DNA of 64,000 nucleotides from Aurantiacibacter arachoides (GTDB lineage: Bacteria; Pseudomonadota; Alphaproteobacteria; Sphingomonadales; Sphingomonadaceae): contig NZ_WTYH01000001.1 in assembly GCF_009827335.1 (NCBI RefSeq), positions 62,001-126,000 of the forward strand. Direction: 5' to 3'. The position numbers and the translations under genes are program-made. The notes below the pieces were generated by a model, which was not told where the DNA came from, made no database searches, and was given only the letters and a program-made list of their open reading frames with translations. Below, one piece after another: positions 28,596 to 36,926 of the stretch. Within the stretch, counting starts at the first letter, position 1, and each line of letters starts with the position of its first letter.

Positions 28596-30194
28596 ATGAC
28601 CGCTACCCATCACGACGTCCTCATCATCGGCTCCGGCGCAGCGGGGCTGACCGCGGCCCTGTCGCTTGCAACGCAGCGCAAGGTGCTCGTGCTTGCCAAG
28701 GGCCAGCTTAGCAGCGGATCGACCGCCTGGGCGCAAGGAGGGATCGCCGCCGTCCTCGACGCAGGGGACACGTTCGAGAACCACGTGCGCGACACGATGA
28801 TCGCGGGCGCCGGCCTCAACGACGAGGACGTGGTGCGTTTCGTCATCGAACGCGCACCTGCCGCGATCGACCGGCTCTGCGACCTCGGCGTGCCCTTCAA
28901 CCGCGAGAAGCTGGAGGATGGCGGCGATCTTCACCTCACCCGCGAGGGCGGCCACTCGCACCGCCGTATCGTTCATGTCGACGATGCCACCGGCTGGGCC
29001 GTGCAGGCCGCGCTGCTGAAGGCGGCTGAGGATCATCCGAACATCACCCTGCTGCCGGAACGCAGCTGCATCGACCTTGTGACCGGGCACCATGAACAGC
29101 GGTTTTCGGGCAGCGGGCGGGTGTGGGGCGCCTATGCCCTCGATACCGCGACCGGAACGGTTGAAACCCATACCGCGCGTGCCACCATCATGGCCGCGGG
29201 CGGGGCGGGGCGCGTCTACCAGTTTTCCACCAGCCCGCGCGGCGCGACGGGGGATGGCATCGCCATGGCCTGGCGGGCGGGCGCGCGCGTTTCCAACATG
29301 GAGATGATGCAGTTCCACCCGACCTGCCTCTACCACTTGGAGGTCAAGAACTTCCTCATCACCGAGGCCGTGCGCGGCGAGGGCGGGCACCTCATCAACC
29401 CGCGCACGGGTGAGCGGTTCATGACCCAGTACGACCCTGAACGCATGGAACTTGCCCCGCGCGACGTGGTCGCCCGCGCCAACGACGACCAGATCAAGCG
29501 CTATGGGCTCGATTACGTCCACCTCGATATCAGCCATATGCCCGCAGACTTCGTGAAGGGGCACTTTCCCACGATCTACGAAAAGCTGCTGGGCCTGGGC
29601 ATCGACATGACGACGCAGCCGATCCCGGTGGTGCCCGCCCAGCATTACACCTGCGGCGGCGTGGTGATCGACCTTGCGGGGCGCACCGACCTGCCCGGCC
29701 TCTACGCCGCCGGCGAATGCACCGAAAGCGGGCTGCATGGTGCCAACCGCCTCGCCTCGAACTCGCTGCTCGAATGCTTCGTCTTCGGCGAGGCGGCGGC
29801 AAAGGACATCATGGCGCGCTGGGACACGTTCGACGCGCCGCCGCCGATCCGCGACTGGGACGAAAGCCGGGTGACCGATTCGGACGAAGAGGTCGTCATC
29901 AAGCAGAACTGGACCGAGATCCGGCGGATGATGTGGAACTACGTCGGCATCGTGCGCACCACCAAGCGGCTCGAGCGCGCGAAGCACCGCATCGAACTGC
30001 TGCAAAGCGAGATCGCCGACTATTACGGCAATTTCCGCGTGACGACCGACCTCATCGAACTCAGGAACCTGCACCAGTGCGCCGGGCTGATCGTCGATAG
30101 CGCGCTGAAGCGGCACGAGAGCCGGGGGCTGCACTACACGCTCGACTATCCCGACCTGGCCGAGGAGCCGGTGGACACGGTCCTGGTGCCCTAG
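28596..30194 (+). CDS. nadB: L-aspartate oxidase NadB
   Basis: FAD enzyme that oxidises aspartate to iminoaspartate, the first step of de novo NAD synthesis. The 532-residue protein shows the dinucleotide-binding motif IIGSGAAGLTAALSLA, the family segment STAWAQGGIAAVLD, the substrate region SNMEMMQFHPTCLY, ITEAVRGEGGHLIN, and the catalytic-loop pattern HYTCGGVVIDLAGRTDLPGLYAAGECTESGLHGANRLASNSLLEC, plus a helical C-terminal domain. TCESG-type residues separate it from succinate dehydrogenase. nadA and nadC are not adjacent. RBS is weak (AAAATATG). Confidence 0.95.
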   Translation: MTATHHDVLIIGSGAAGLTAALSLATQRKVLVLAKGQLSSGSTAWAQGGIAAVLDAGDTFENHVRDTMIAGAGLNDEDVVRFVIERAPAAIDRLCDLGVPFNREKLEDGGDLHLTREGGHSHRRIVHVDDATGWAVQAALLKAAEDHPNITLLPERSCIDLVTGHHEQRFSGSGRVWGAYALDTATGTVETHTARATIMAAGGAGRVYQFSTSPRGATGDGIAMAWRAGARVSNMEMMQFHPTCLYHLEVKNFLITEAVRGEGGHLINPRTGERFMTQYDPERMELAPRDVVARANDDQIKRYGLDYVHLDISHMPADFVKGHFPTIYEKLLGLGIDMTTQPIPVVPAQHYTCGGVVIDLAGRTDLPGLYAAGECTESGLHGANRLASNSLLECFVFGEAAAKDIMARWDTFDAPPPIRDWDESRVTDSDEEVVIKQNWTEIRRMMWNYVGIVRTTKRLERAKHRIELLQSEIADYYGNFRVTTDLIELRNLHQCAGLIVDSALKRHESRGLHYTLDYPDLAEEPVDTVLVP

Positions 30195-30246
30195 TTCGGG
30201 TGGCCTACACATCCGGTTCAGCCGGCAACCTCAAGGGGCACGAGCC

Positions 30247-31176
30247 ATGAACCGCCACCTCGCCATTCCGGCTTTTGCCCTCGCCGTCCTCGCCGCGCCG
30301 GCCGCAGCGCAGGAGCGGCCCGCGCAAACCGATGCGATTATCGTCAGCGCGCAGCGTTCGGGCGCGCCGATGTGGACGATCGACACGCCGCGCGGAGCGG
30401 TGATCCTGGTCGGTGAAATCGCGGCCGTGCCCGAGACGACCCCGTGGCAACCCGCACGGCTGGAGGAGGCGACGCGCGAGTCGGACCGGGTGATCCTCGG
30501 CCAGCGCGCCGGGGTTTCGCCCGGCGATATCCTGCGGCTGATCTTTGCCGGGGGGCGCATCACCCGGTTGCCCGACGACCGGGTGGCGAACGACTATCTC
30601 GATCCCGGCCAGCAGGCGCGACTGGCCGCGCTGGAGGAGGCCCATGACCAGGATTATGCGCGCAAGAGCTTCCTCCTCACCGCCTTCGACCTGCTGTCGC
30701 GCCGGCTGGGCTTCAATCGCGACACCACGCGCGATGCCTCCGATGTCGTGCGCCGCGCCGCGCGGCGGGCGGACATTGCCGCCACGCCGGTCGGCACGGT
30801 CCGCGGGGAGGACATGCTCGACAGTCTGGCCGCGGCCGATCCGCGCTCACAGGTCGGTTGCCTCGAAGCGGCGATGACCGCCACCGAGATCGGCCCCGAA
30901 CTGATCGAGCAGCGCGGCGCCGACTGGCGCGCCTACGATGTGCCCGCGGTCATGGCCAATCCGCTCGAAATCGCTCTGGGACAATGCTGGCCCTGGGCCG
31001 ACGAGGCGATCGGCCCCGCCCTGCGCGGCCAGTGGTTCGACGCGATCGAGAATGCCACGCGGACGGACGGCGTGACGATGGCCGTGGTGCCCCTGCGCCT
31101 GCTGGCGGAAGACGATGGCGTGCTGGACCGGCTGGCCGAGAGCGGTTTCGACCCGGCAGGCCCGGCCTGGCGTTGA
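30247..31176 (+). CDS. TraB/GumN family exported protein
   Basis: A 309-residue protein with a signal peptide (MNRHLAIPAFALAVLAAPAAAQ). The mature sequence resembles TraB/GumN proteins, a Tiki-like fold proposed to be metallo-hydrolases, in length and layout: PMWTIDTPRGAVILVGEIAAVPETTPWQPARLEEA and a C-terminal WFDAIENATRTDGVTMAVVPLRLLAEDDGVLDRL. The usual early motif GxHxxxxxxxPLP is degraded here (GEIAAVPETTP), with no histidine, so it may be a non-catalytic relative. It follows nadB by 52 bp in the same direction. Confidence 0.7.
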   Translation: MNRHLAIPAFALAVLAAPAAAQERPAQTDAIIVSAQRSGAPMWTIDTPRGAVILVGEIAAVPETTPWQPARLEEATRESDRVILGQRAGVSPGDILRLIFAGGRITRLPDDRVANDYLDPGQQARLAALEEAHDQDYARKSFLLTAFDLLSRRLGFNRDTTRDASDVVRRAARRADIAATPVGTVRGEDMLDSLAAADPRSQVGCLEAAMTATEIGPELIEQRGADWRAYDVPAVMANPLEIALGQCWPWADEAIGPALRGQWFDAIENATRTDGVTMAVVPLRLLAEDDGVLDRLAESGFDPAGPAWR

Positions 31177-31186
31177 CCGGGCGGGA

Positions 31187-31408
31187 TCAGTCGCCGATCA
31201 TCAGCACGAAGACGAAGGCCAGGAACGTGCCGGCCAGGAACAGCATCCAGCTCCAGTAGAAGCCGAAGTCGATGCCGTATTCGGGCAACAGCACGTCGAC
31301 GGCAAAGATTTGCAGCATCCCGCCCGTCGCTCCGCCAGAGCCCATGAACAGGGCGACGAGCACCGTGAGAAACGCACCGAAGGGGATGGCCTTGAAGAAT
31401 GCGATCAT
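31187..31408 (-). CDS. Small membrane protein, unknown function
   Basis: A 73-residue protein with two hydrophobic helices (AFLTVLVALFMGSG and FYWSWMLFLAGTFLAFVFVLMI) separated by a Gly-rich loop and VLLPEYGIDFGF. Such proteins are common in Erythrobacteraceae genomes and have no known role. It ends convergently 10 bp from the TraB-like gene. The ATG at 31408 opens directly onto the long untranslated region before nrdA. Confidence 0.72.
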   Translation of the reverse strand: MIAFFKAIPFGAFLTVLVALFMGSGGATGGMLQIFAVDVLLPEYGIDFGFYWSWMLFLAGTFLAFVFVLMIGD

Positions 31409-31663
31409 GATGGGCCGTGCCTAACGCGGCATGGTTGCGCTTTTGCTAACGCAGGTGATCTGCGCGGACGAAGCGGGCAGAGGTTGCCCGCCGCTTGCGA
31501 TTCGCAAATGATCGCCAGGCTACGATCCCGGCGGCTGACCGGGCGCCGCAGGTTTTTTTCCGCAGTTTGATATTCGCCCTTGCGCGGGGCGCGAGCCAAG
31601 GAATCCTCGCGCGTCGCGCCGTGTTGCAGGGGCGGGACACCGGCACGATCGGCCCGGCACGGC

Positions 31664-31681
31664 GGTTAAGGTCGTTTAACC
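31664..31681. promoter_or_regulatory. Candidate CtrA-like operator upstream of nrdA
   Basis: The perfect inverted repeat GGTTAA (31664-31669) and TTAACC (31676-31681) is separated by six bases. CtrA, the alphaproteobacterial cell-cycle regulator, binds TTAA-N7-TTAAC; here the gap between TTAA halves is six, so the match is imperfect. Position ahead of a ribonucleotide reductase gene would suit cell-cycle control, but this is inference only. Confidence 0.28.
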
Positions 31682-31706
31682 CTCTTGCGCACGAGTCCCG
31701 GCTGAT

Positions 31707-31756
31707 TCACTATGGGTTGTGGTTATCGACCCAGGGGGACCCACAAGACCTAGTTT
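31707..31756. promoter_or_regulatory. Pair of NrdR-box-like sites upstream of nrdA
   Basis: TCACTATGGGTTGTGG (31707-31722) and CCACAAGACCTAGTTT (31741-31756) each agree with the NrdR box (ACACWATATAWTGTGT-like) at about 11 of 16 positions. They are inverted relative to each other: both, read in one orientation, end in TTGTGG after ACTA. Two boxes ahead of an nrd gene is the usual NrdR arrangement, although their 34-bp offset is a little more than three helical turns. NrdR represses ribonucleotide reductase genes when dATP is plentiful. Confidence 0.4.
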
Positions 31757-31824
31757 TCTTCTCGATCCGGGCCATGTTGCTGGTTAGGCTGAAAGCGGCC
31801 TTTCCATAGACCAGGGTGTGGACA

Positions 31825-31860
31825 GGCCGGTGGATTGGCCGGTGGATTGGCAGTGGACGG
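31825..31860. repeat. 12-bp tandem repeat in the nrdA leader
   Basis: GGCCGGTGGATT occurs twice head to tail (31825-31836, 31837-31848), followed by a degenerate third copy GGCAGTGGACGG (31849-31860). It lies between the candidate NrdR sites and the nrdA start. No function is evident. Confidence 0.7.
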
Positions 31861-32023
31861 ATGGGGGATAAAGATATCCCGTCATAACCCGCCCCGGCCA
31901 GTCGAGAATCACCGGGCGAGCGGGTAGGCAGGCAATGCCCGGGCGGTCGAACAGATGTGGAACGCGGGATCGGGTGCGACCATTGTGGTCTGGCCCCGAC
32001 TGATTGAAAGACGGGGACGGGCG

Positions 32024-34072
32024 ATGGAATTTCGAAGCGGAGACGATGCGGCGATGGGTCTGGATACTGGCGATACCGCCGCGACCGACACCCCTTCTCC
32101 CGAAGGCAAGGACGCTGCCCCGATGACGGGCGCGAAGACGAAGGCAGTGAGCATGGACAGAAAAGACGCCGGAACCGACGAACTCGTGGCCGAAGCCACG
32201 GTGGGCGCGCTGGCCGAGGCCGCCAGGGCGGTGGCGAGCGCCGCGACGGTGGACGCAAGCGACTCCAAGACCATCATGGCGCGCCGCTTCACCGTGAAGA
32301 CGGACACGTCGCGCGATGCGCTCCTCACCGATTTCGGCAAGGAAACGCTGCAGGATCGCTACCTGCTGCCCGGCGAGGATTACCAGGACCTGTTCGCCCG
32401 CGTGGCCGATGCCTACGCCGACGATCAGGAGCACGCCCAGCGGCTCTACGACTATATCTCCCGGTTGTGGTTCATGCCCGCCACCCCGGTGCTGTCGAAC
32501 GGCGGCACCACGCGCGGGCTGCCGATCAGCTGCTACCTCAATTCCGTGTCGGACAGCCTCGACGGCATCGTCGGCACCTGGAACGAGAACGTCTGGCTCG
32601 CCAGCAAGGGCGGCGGCATCGGCACCTACTGGGGCAACGTGCGCGGCATCGGCGAGCCGGTGGGCCTGAACGGCAAGACCAGCGGCATCATCCCCTTCGT
32701 GCGGGTGATGGACAGCCTGACGCTCGCCATCAGCCAGGGCTCGCTGCGCCGCGGCAGCGCCGCCTGTTACATCGACGTGCATCACCCGGAGATCGAGGAG
32801 TTCCTCGAGATCCGCAAACCCTCGGGCGACTTCAATCGCAAGGCGCTGAACCTGCACCACGGCGTGCTGATCACCGACGCCTTCATGGAAGCCGTGCGCG
32901 CGGGCGACACGTTCGACCTCGTCTCGCCCAAGGACGGCAGCGTGCGCAAGACGGTGGATGCGCGCAGCCTGTTCCAGAAACTGGTGGAAACGCGGCTGGC
33001 CACGGGCGAGCCCTACATCGTGTTTGCCGACACGGTGAACCGCATGATGCCCAAGCATCACCGCGATCTCGGTCTCAAGGTCTCGACCTCGAACCTGTGC
33101 TCGGAAATCACCCTGCCGACCGGCATCGACCACCTCGGCAACGATCGCACCGCGGTGTGCTGCCTCAGTTCGCTCAACCTGGAAACCTGGGAAGAGTGGA
33201 ACGGCGACAAGCAGTTCATCGAGGACGTCATGCGCTTCCTCGACAACGTGCTGCAGGATTACATCGACCGCGCCCCGCCGGAAATGGCCCGCGCCAAGTA
33301 TTCCGCCAGCCGCGAACGCAGCGTCGGCATGGGTGTCATGGGCTTCCACTCCTTCCTGCAGGCCAAGGGCATCGGTTTCGAAAGCCCGATGGCCAAGGTG
33401 TGGAACCTCAAGATGTTCAAGCACATCAGCGCCAAGGCGGACGAGGCGAGCATGATGCTGGCCAAGGAACGCGGCCCTTGCCCCGATGCCGAGGACATGG
33501 GCGCGATGGAGCGGTTCAGCTGCAAGATGGCGATCGCCCCGACCGCCTCGATCAGCATCATCTGCGGCGGCACCAGCGCCTGCATCGAGCCGATCCCGGC
33601 CAATATCTACACCCACAAGACGCTGTCGGGCAGCTTCGTGGTGAAGAACCCGTACCTGGAAAAGATCCTCGATTCCAAGAGCAAGAACTCCACCGCCGTG
33701 TGGAATTCGATCCTGGAAAAGGGCGGCAGCGTGCAGCACCTCGATTTCCTCTCGCCGGAGGAAAAGGCCACCTACAAGACCAGTTTCGAGATCGACCAGC
33801 GCTGGCTGCTCGAATTCGCGGCGGACCGTTCGCCCTTCATCGACCAGGCGCAAAGCCTCAACCTGTTCATCCCCGCGGACGTCGATAAGTGGGATCTGGC
33901 CATGCTGCACTTCCAGGCGTGGGAGAAGGGCATCAAGTCGCTCTACTACCTGCGCTCGAAGAGCGTGCAGCGTGCCGGTTTCGCCGGCGGCGTGGAGGCG
34001 GACAATACGGCCGAGGCGGCGAAGTACGAACTGCCGACCACGGATTACGACGAGTGCCTCGCCTGCCAGTAG
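32024..34072 (+). CDS. nrdA: Class I ribonucleotide reductase, catalytic alpha subunit NrdA
   Basis: Reduces ribonucleotides to deoxyribonucleotides. In the 682-residue protein, the barrel starts near residue 85 (MARRFTVKTDTSRDALL). The active-site set is complete: the first redox cysteine in GLPISCYLNS, the thiyl cysteine and asparagine in STSNLCSEITLP, the glutamate just after, the second redox cysteine in AVCCLSSLN, the radical-relay tyrosine pair in SLYYLRSKS, and the C-terminal CxxC of DECLACQ. No ATP-cone domain precedes the barrel; instead residues 1-83 are Ala/Asp/Thr-rich and low in complexity. Overall-activity control by dATP is therefore not expected from this subunit. Start ATG at 32024. 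nrdB lies 3.2 kb downstream. Confidence 0.94.
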   Translation: MEFRSGDDAAMGLDTGDTAATDTPSPEGKDAAPMTGAKTKAVSMDRKDAGTDELVAEATVGALAEAARAVASAATVDASDSKTIMARRFTVKTDTSRDALLTDFGKETLQDRYLLPGEDYQDLFARVADAYADDQEHAQRLYDYISRLWFMPATPVLSNGGTTRGLPISCYLNSVSDSLDGIVGTWNENVWLASKGGGIGTYWGNVRGIGEPVGLNGKTSGIIPFVRVMDSLTLAISQGSLRRGSAACYIDVHHPEIEEFLEIRKPSGDFNRKALNLHHGVLITDAFMEAVRAGDTFDLVSPKDGSVRKTVDARSLFQKLVETRLATGEPYIVFADTVNRMMPKHHRDLGLKVSTSNLCSEITLPTGIDHLGNDRTAVCCLSSLNLETWEEWNGDKQFIEDVMRFLDNVLQDYIDRAPPEMARAKYSASRERSVGMGVMGFHSFLQAKGIGFESPMAKVWNLKMFKHISAKADEASMMLAKERGPCPDAEDMGAMERFSCKMAIAPTASISIICGGTSACIEPIPANIYTHKTLSGSFVVKNPYLEKILDSKSKNSTAVWNSILEKGGSVQHLDFLSPEEKATYKTSFEIDQRWLLEFAADRSPFIDQAQSLNLFIPADVDKWDLAMLHFQAWEKGIKSLYYLRSKSVQRAGFAGGVEADNTAEAAKYELPTTDYDECLACQ

Positions 34073-34131
34073 CTTACAGGCGAACTCCAGACGCGTTCGT
34101 GCGTTGTCTCCAGTGAAAAGGAGAACCGTGC

Positions 34132-34506
34132 ATGAACGACGATCGCATCTGGGAATTCGAGCGTGAGCTGTGGCTGGGGGGCGGTGATGTCTACCGCGAG
34201 AAAGTCGCCAGCGACTGCATCATGGCACTGCCGGCCGAACCTATCCTGTTCGACCATGGCGCAGCTACGAAGGCCGTAGAGGACACGCCGCGCTGGAGCG
34301 AGGTCGCGTTCGCCGAAAAACGCGTTACGCGTCCGGAGGAAGGTCTGATCGTGATCGGCTATCGCGTCCATGCCCGGCGCGAGGGCAGCGATTATCACGC
34401 GCTGTGCACCAGTACATTGCAACGCCTGGCCCACGAGGAGTGGGTGGTCATACAACATCAGCAGACGCCGTTCGGAATCGAGGTAGCCGATCCGGACGCC
34501 CGCTGA
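34132..34506 (+). CDS. NTF2/SnoaL-like (DUF4440-type) small protein
   Basis: A 124-residue soluble protein with the cone-fold pattern of nuclear transport factor 2 relatives: IWEFERELWLGGGDVYREKVASDCIMALPAEPI, then a strand-rich second half (LIVIGYRVHARREGSDYHALCTSTLQRL, EEWVVIQHQQTPFG). Similar short proteins are annotated as DUF4440 in many alphaproteobacteria. It may bind a small ligand; no catalytic residues can be assigned. AAAAGGAGA gives an excellent ribosome site. It follows nrdA by 59 bp and may share its transcript. Confidence 0.72.
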   Translation: MNDDRIWEFERELWLGGGDVYREKVASDCIMALPAEPILFDHGAATKAVEDTPRWSEVAFAEKRVTRPEEGLIVIGYRVHARREGSDYHALCTSTLQRLAHEEWVVIQHQQTPFGIEVADPDAR

Positions 34507-34515
34507 GCCAATTTA

Positions 34516-34546
34516 GGGGCGGGCCGGTCAATGCCGGCCCGCCCTT
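34516..34546. terminator. Bidirectional hairpin terminator between convergent genes
   Basis: A perfect 11-bp stem GGGCGGGCCGG (34517-34527) with its complement (34534-34544) and a TCAATG loop. TTCC follows on the plus strand and CTAAATT on the minus strand, so T tracts are weak, but the position, exactly between the stops of two convergent genes, fits a terminator. Confidence 0.65.
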
Positions 34547-34556
34547 CCGCAGTGGC

Positions 34557-34823
34557 TTACTCGCCGCCTTCCTCTTCGAAGGTCTGCGCGTTTGCGCCAG
34601 TCGCGCTGAGGCGGACCTGATCACCCTCGACGCCGGCCACGAGGCCCATCGAGATGTAATGATGGTGGCCTTCGTGCTCGCCAGTGGCACCTTCGACCTG
34701 CGCGCCCGAATCCTTTTTCGTCAGCTTGATGCGGTCGCCCTCGACACCGTCGACGGTGCCGACGTGGACGCCATCGGCGCCGATGACTTCCATGTGTTCC
34801 TTGATCTTGTCGTGGTGGGACAT
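34557..34823 (-). CDS. DUF2171 family protein
   Basis: An 88-residue protein with the DUF2171 layout: a PRC-barrel-like N-terminus (IKEHMEVIGADGVHVGTVDGVEGDRIKLTKKDS) and a histidine-rich middle (GEHEGHHHYISMGLVAGVEGDQVRLS). Such proteins are often encoded near general stress genes. The HEGHHHYIS segment could bind metal, though this is not established. CAGGAGAAAG precedes the ATG. Confidence 0.85.
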   Translation of the reverse strand: MSHHDKIKEHMEVIGADGVHVGTVDGVEGDRIKLTKKDSGAQVEGATGEHEGHHHYISMGLVAGVEGDQVRLSATGANAQTFEEEGGE

Positions 34824-34938
34824 GCGCTTTCTCCTGTTGGCGATGTGTCTGCTCCATCAACGCACGAAACGGTGATTGTGCCCGACCATCAATCGCGATC
34901 GAGGCAGTCGCATCTTTGCCAACGCCGGACCGCGGGCG

Positions 34939-35817
34939 TCAGGTGCCGGCGGACCAGAGCGGCAGGCGGGCGAGGGCGTCGCGCGGCAGGTCGATACCGA
35001 TCTCGCGCGCCAGCAGGTCGCGATAATCGTCGACATCATCGACGGCGCGTCGCTCCATCGGCTGGCCTGCGCGGTAGCGGGTGAATTGCCTGTCCAGCAG
35101 GCTGACGAAGCCATCGGGCAGCACCCGGCTGGCCACATGGCAATTGACATGCCGTGCCGAGGGGTGGGTGCTGGCAAAGTGGCTGCCCATCATCAGGTCG
35201 GCGGGTGCCACCTCGGCAAGATCGAAGGCGTATTGCTGCTCCCAATCGGCGTGGCTGCGCCCGCGACCGTCGGTCGTCTCGGGCGGGCCAAGCCGCTCCA
35301 GCAGCCACTCGCCGGGCAAGGTGCCGGGCGCGCCGATGCGCCGCAGGCGATGGCGGGCGAGGTCGCCGCTGGTCGCCTCGGCACCGTCGACCAGCGGCAG
35401 GGGCGGGCAGTAGGTGCCGCCGAACCCGGCATCGGCGATCATGCGCGCACCGTCGGCCAGGGTCACCAGCAGCAGGCAATGGGTCAGCGGCGGCAGATCG
35501 GGCGGATCGCCAAAGGTGACGCGCGCGAGCAGCAGGCGGTTGGCGAAGCCCATGGCGGCCAGCCGGTCGGACAGCAGCCGGTTGTGCTCGAAGCAGAACC
35601 CGCCGCGCCGCCGCCCTACCAGTTTGTCGGCGATGGCGCCGGGGTCGGTGGGGATGGGCGCCCCGAGCCGCACGTCGATGTTCTCGAACGGGATGTGCTG
35701 GCGATGCGCGGCCTGCACCGCCAGCAGGCCGGCGGCATCGGGCGCTGGCGCTGCGGCCAGGCCGATGCGGTCGAGATAGGCGGCTAGGGCGGGGCGTACG
35801 CTCATCAGCGGATGCAT
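34939..35817 (-). CDS. Arylamine N-acetyltransferase (NAT) family
   Basis: Transfers an acyl group from acyl-CoA to aromatic amines, hydrazines or, in antibiotic clusters, to close macrolactams. The 292-residue protein shows all three catalytic positions: the cysteine in RRRGGFCFEHN, the histidine in LTHCLLLV and the aspartate in IADAGFGG. HIPFENIDVRLG near residue 45 is the typical N-terminal motif. ATG at 35817 (MHPLMSVRP) or 35805 may be the start. It is surrounded by unrelated small genes, so it is probably a detoxification enzyme rather than part of a biosynthetic cluster. Confidence 0.92.
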   Translation of the reverse strand: MHPLMSVRPALAAYLDRIGLAAAPAPDAAGLLAVQAAHRQHIPFENIDVRLGAPIPTDPGAIADKLVGRRRGGFCFEHNRLLSDRLAAMGFANRLLLARVTFGDPPDLPPLTHCLLLVTLADGARMIADAGFGGTYCPPLPLVDGAEATSGDLARHRLRRIGAPGTLPGEWLLERLGPPETTDGRGRSHADWEQQYAFDLAEVAPADLMMGSHFASTHPSARHVNCHVASRVLPDGFVSLLDRQFTRYRAGQPMERRAVDDVDDYRDLLAREIGIDLPRDALARLPLWSAGT

Positions 35818-35940
35818 GACGCAAAGATTGTGGCCGGGCAACGCCAACAAGGCGCCGTCCTTCACGACGAATCGCCTGCCCACGCCCGCCAAATTATGAG
35901 GGTGAGACATTCTTAACCCGCGTCGTCGTAAACTCTGGCC

Positions 35941-36243
35941 ATGAGGAGCAAAGCCAACCAGCGGTTTCCGACGCACCACGGCTACGGCGAGATCGGCCTG
36001 TCGCGGTTCTTCATGCTTTATGTGGCGCAGGCTGTGTGGTTGGGCCTCGGCGTATATCTGCTCCTCCACGCGTACTGGCCGTCGACCTGCACGCCGCACA
36101 ATCCGATCGAGGTATACGCCTGTTCGATGCGCCTGCCCGAGAACGGCGGATGGCGCGAAGCGGCGTTGCTCACCTGGCTGTGGGCCACCCCGATCCTGAT
36201 CGCACTGGAAATCTCTCGCCGGATGCGCCGTGACGAGGCTTGA
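35941..36243 (+). CDS. Small two-helix membrane protein, unknown function
   Basis: A 100-residue protein with two hydrophobic segments (FMLYVAQAVWLGLGVYLLLHAYW and AALLTWLWATPILIALEI). The loop between them has two cysteines (STCTPHNPIEVYACSM) and would be periplasmic given the basic N- and C-termini, so a disulfide is possible. No family recognised. The ATG lies at 35941, 120 bp from the divergent NAT gene. Confidence 0.68.
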   Translation: MRSKANQRFPTHHGYGEIGLSRFFMLYVAQAVWLGLGVYLLLHAYWPSTCTPHNPIEVYACSMRLPENGGWREAALLTWLWATPILIALEISRRMRRDEA

Positions 36244-36263
36244 TCGCTGATAGGCGCGAGCCG

Positions 36264-36797
36264 CTACTCGGCGGTGTCGTAGCCATTGCGGGGGCGTGTC
36301 GCATCGGGAGCGTCTGCCATTTCCTCGCCATCCTGCGCGCCGTAGCCCAGGCCTTGCGAGCCATCGGCGTTGCGCGCCTTGCCTTCGGGATTGTCGCCGG
36401 GCTTGCCCCGCGGATCGCCGTCGTTTGCGCCCGCCTGCTCCCGCTTCATGGCTTCCGCCGCTTCGTCCTGCTGCATGGTCTGGGGGGTGTTGACCTCGTA
36501 CTGGTCATAGACCGGGCGGGCAGAGCCGGCATCGGCATCGTCGGCCACCGGTCCTTCGGTCGATGGCCCTTCGGTCGATGGCGAGCGAGCCCGCTCCCCT
36601 TCAGAGCCCTGCGCCGGGTTCGTTTCGCGCGACTCGCTCCCTGACTTGTCGTCCGACTGACCCTGCGATTGTTTTTGCGTCTGCACGCCGCGCTGCTGGT
36701 TCTGCTGCATGATCTCTCCGAATACCAGCACGGGGCCGGGTTGCTGCGCGCGCGGCGGCACGGCGCGGCGGTGAATGTCATTGTCGAAAGCGGGCAT
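36264..36797 (-). CDS. Hydrophilic, probably disordered protein, unknown function
   Basis: A 177-residue protein almost devoid of hydrophobic residues after its first 40. It is rich in Gln, Ser, Glu, Asp and Gly (QQNQQRGVQTQKQSQGQ, then repeated STEGP units, AGANDGDPRGKPGDNPEGKARNADG) and ends LGYGAQDGEEMADAPDATRPRNGYDTAE. Such sequences resemble stress-protective hydrophilins, but that is by composition only. Two starts are possible: ATG at 36797 (GGGAGAG upstream) and ATG at 36710 (GGAGAG upstream). Confidence 0.62.
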   Translation of the reverse strand: MPAFDNDIHRRAVPPRAQQPGPVLVFGEIMQQNQQRGVQTQKQSQGQSDDKSGSESRETNPAQGSEGERARSPSTEGPSTEGPVADDADAGSARPVYDQYEVNTPQTMQQDEAAEAMKREQAGANDGDPRGKPGDNPEGKARNADGSQGLGYGAQDGEEMADAPDATRPRNGYDTAE

Positions 36798-36926
36798 CGC
36801 ACGTCTCTCCCATGCGCTTGAATTACATGGCAAAGTAACCGCCGATGGCCGGGAGTGGTTCCCGCCGAGTGCGCGGGGATGCGCACGTCATCCGCCGCCC
36901 CGCGCAGCTGCCAGATCAGGCCGGTA

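Larger units (their letters stand above)
31409..32023. other. Long non-coding region upstream of nrdA
   Basis: No convincing gene lies in these 615 bases. Contents: an inverted repeat GGTTAA-6-TTAACC at 31664-31681 that resembles a CtrA-type site; two NrdR-box-like sequences at 31707-31722 and 31741-31756; two exact copies of the 12-mer GGCCGGTGGATT at 31825-31848 followed by a degenerate third; and a small palindrome GGGATA-AAGA-TATCCC at 31865-31880. The nrdA promoter must be here, so the leader may be more than 250 bases long. Confidence 0.6.

Noticed and set aside
28584..30212. 542-codon minus-strand open frame over nadB
   Set aside because: Shadow of nadB; no recognisable motif, while nadB is complete in the other strand.
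31784..33910. 708-codon minus-strand open frame over nrdA
   Set aside because: Shadow of nrdA; composition (Ala, His, Gly, Arg, Val) typical of antisense frames in high-GC DNA.
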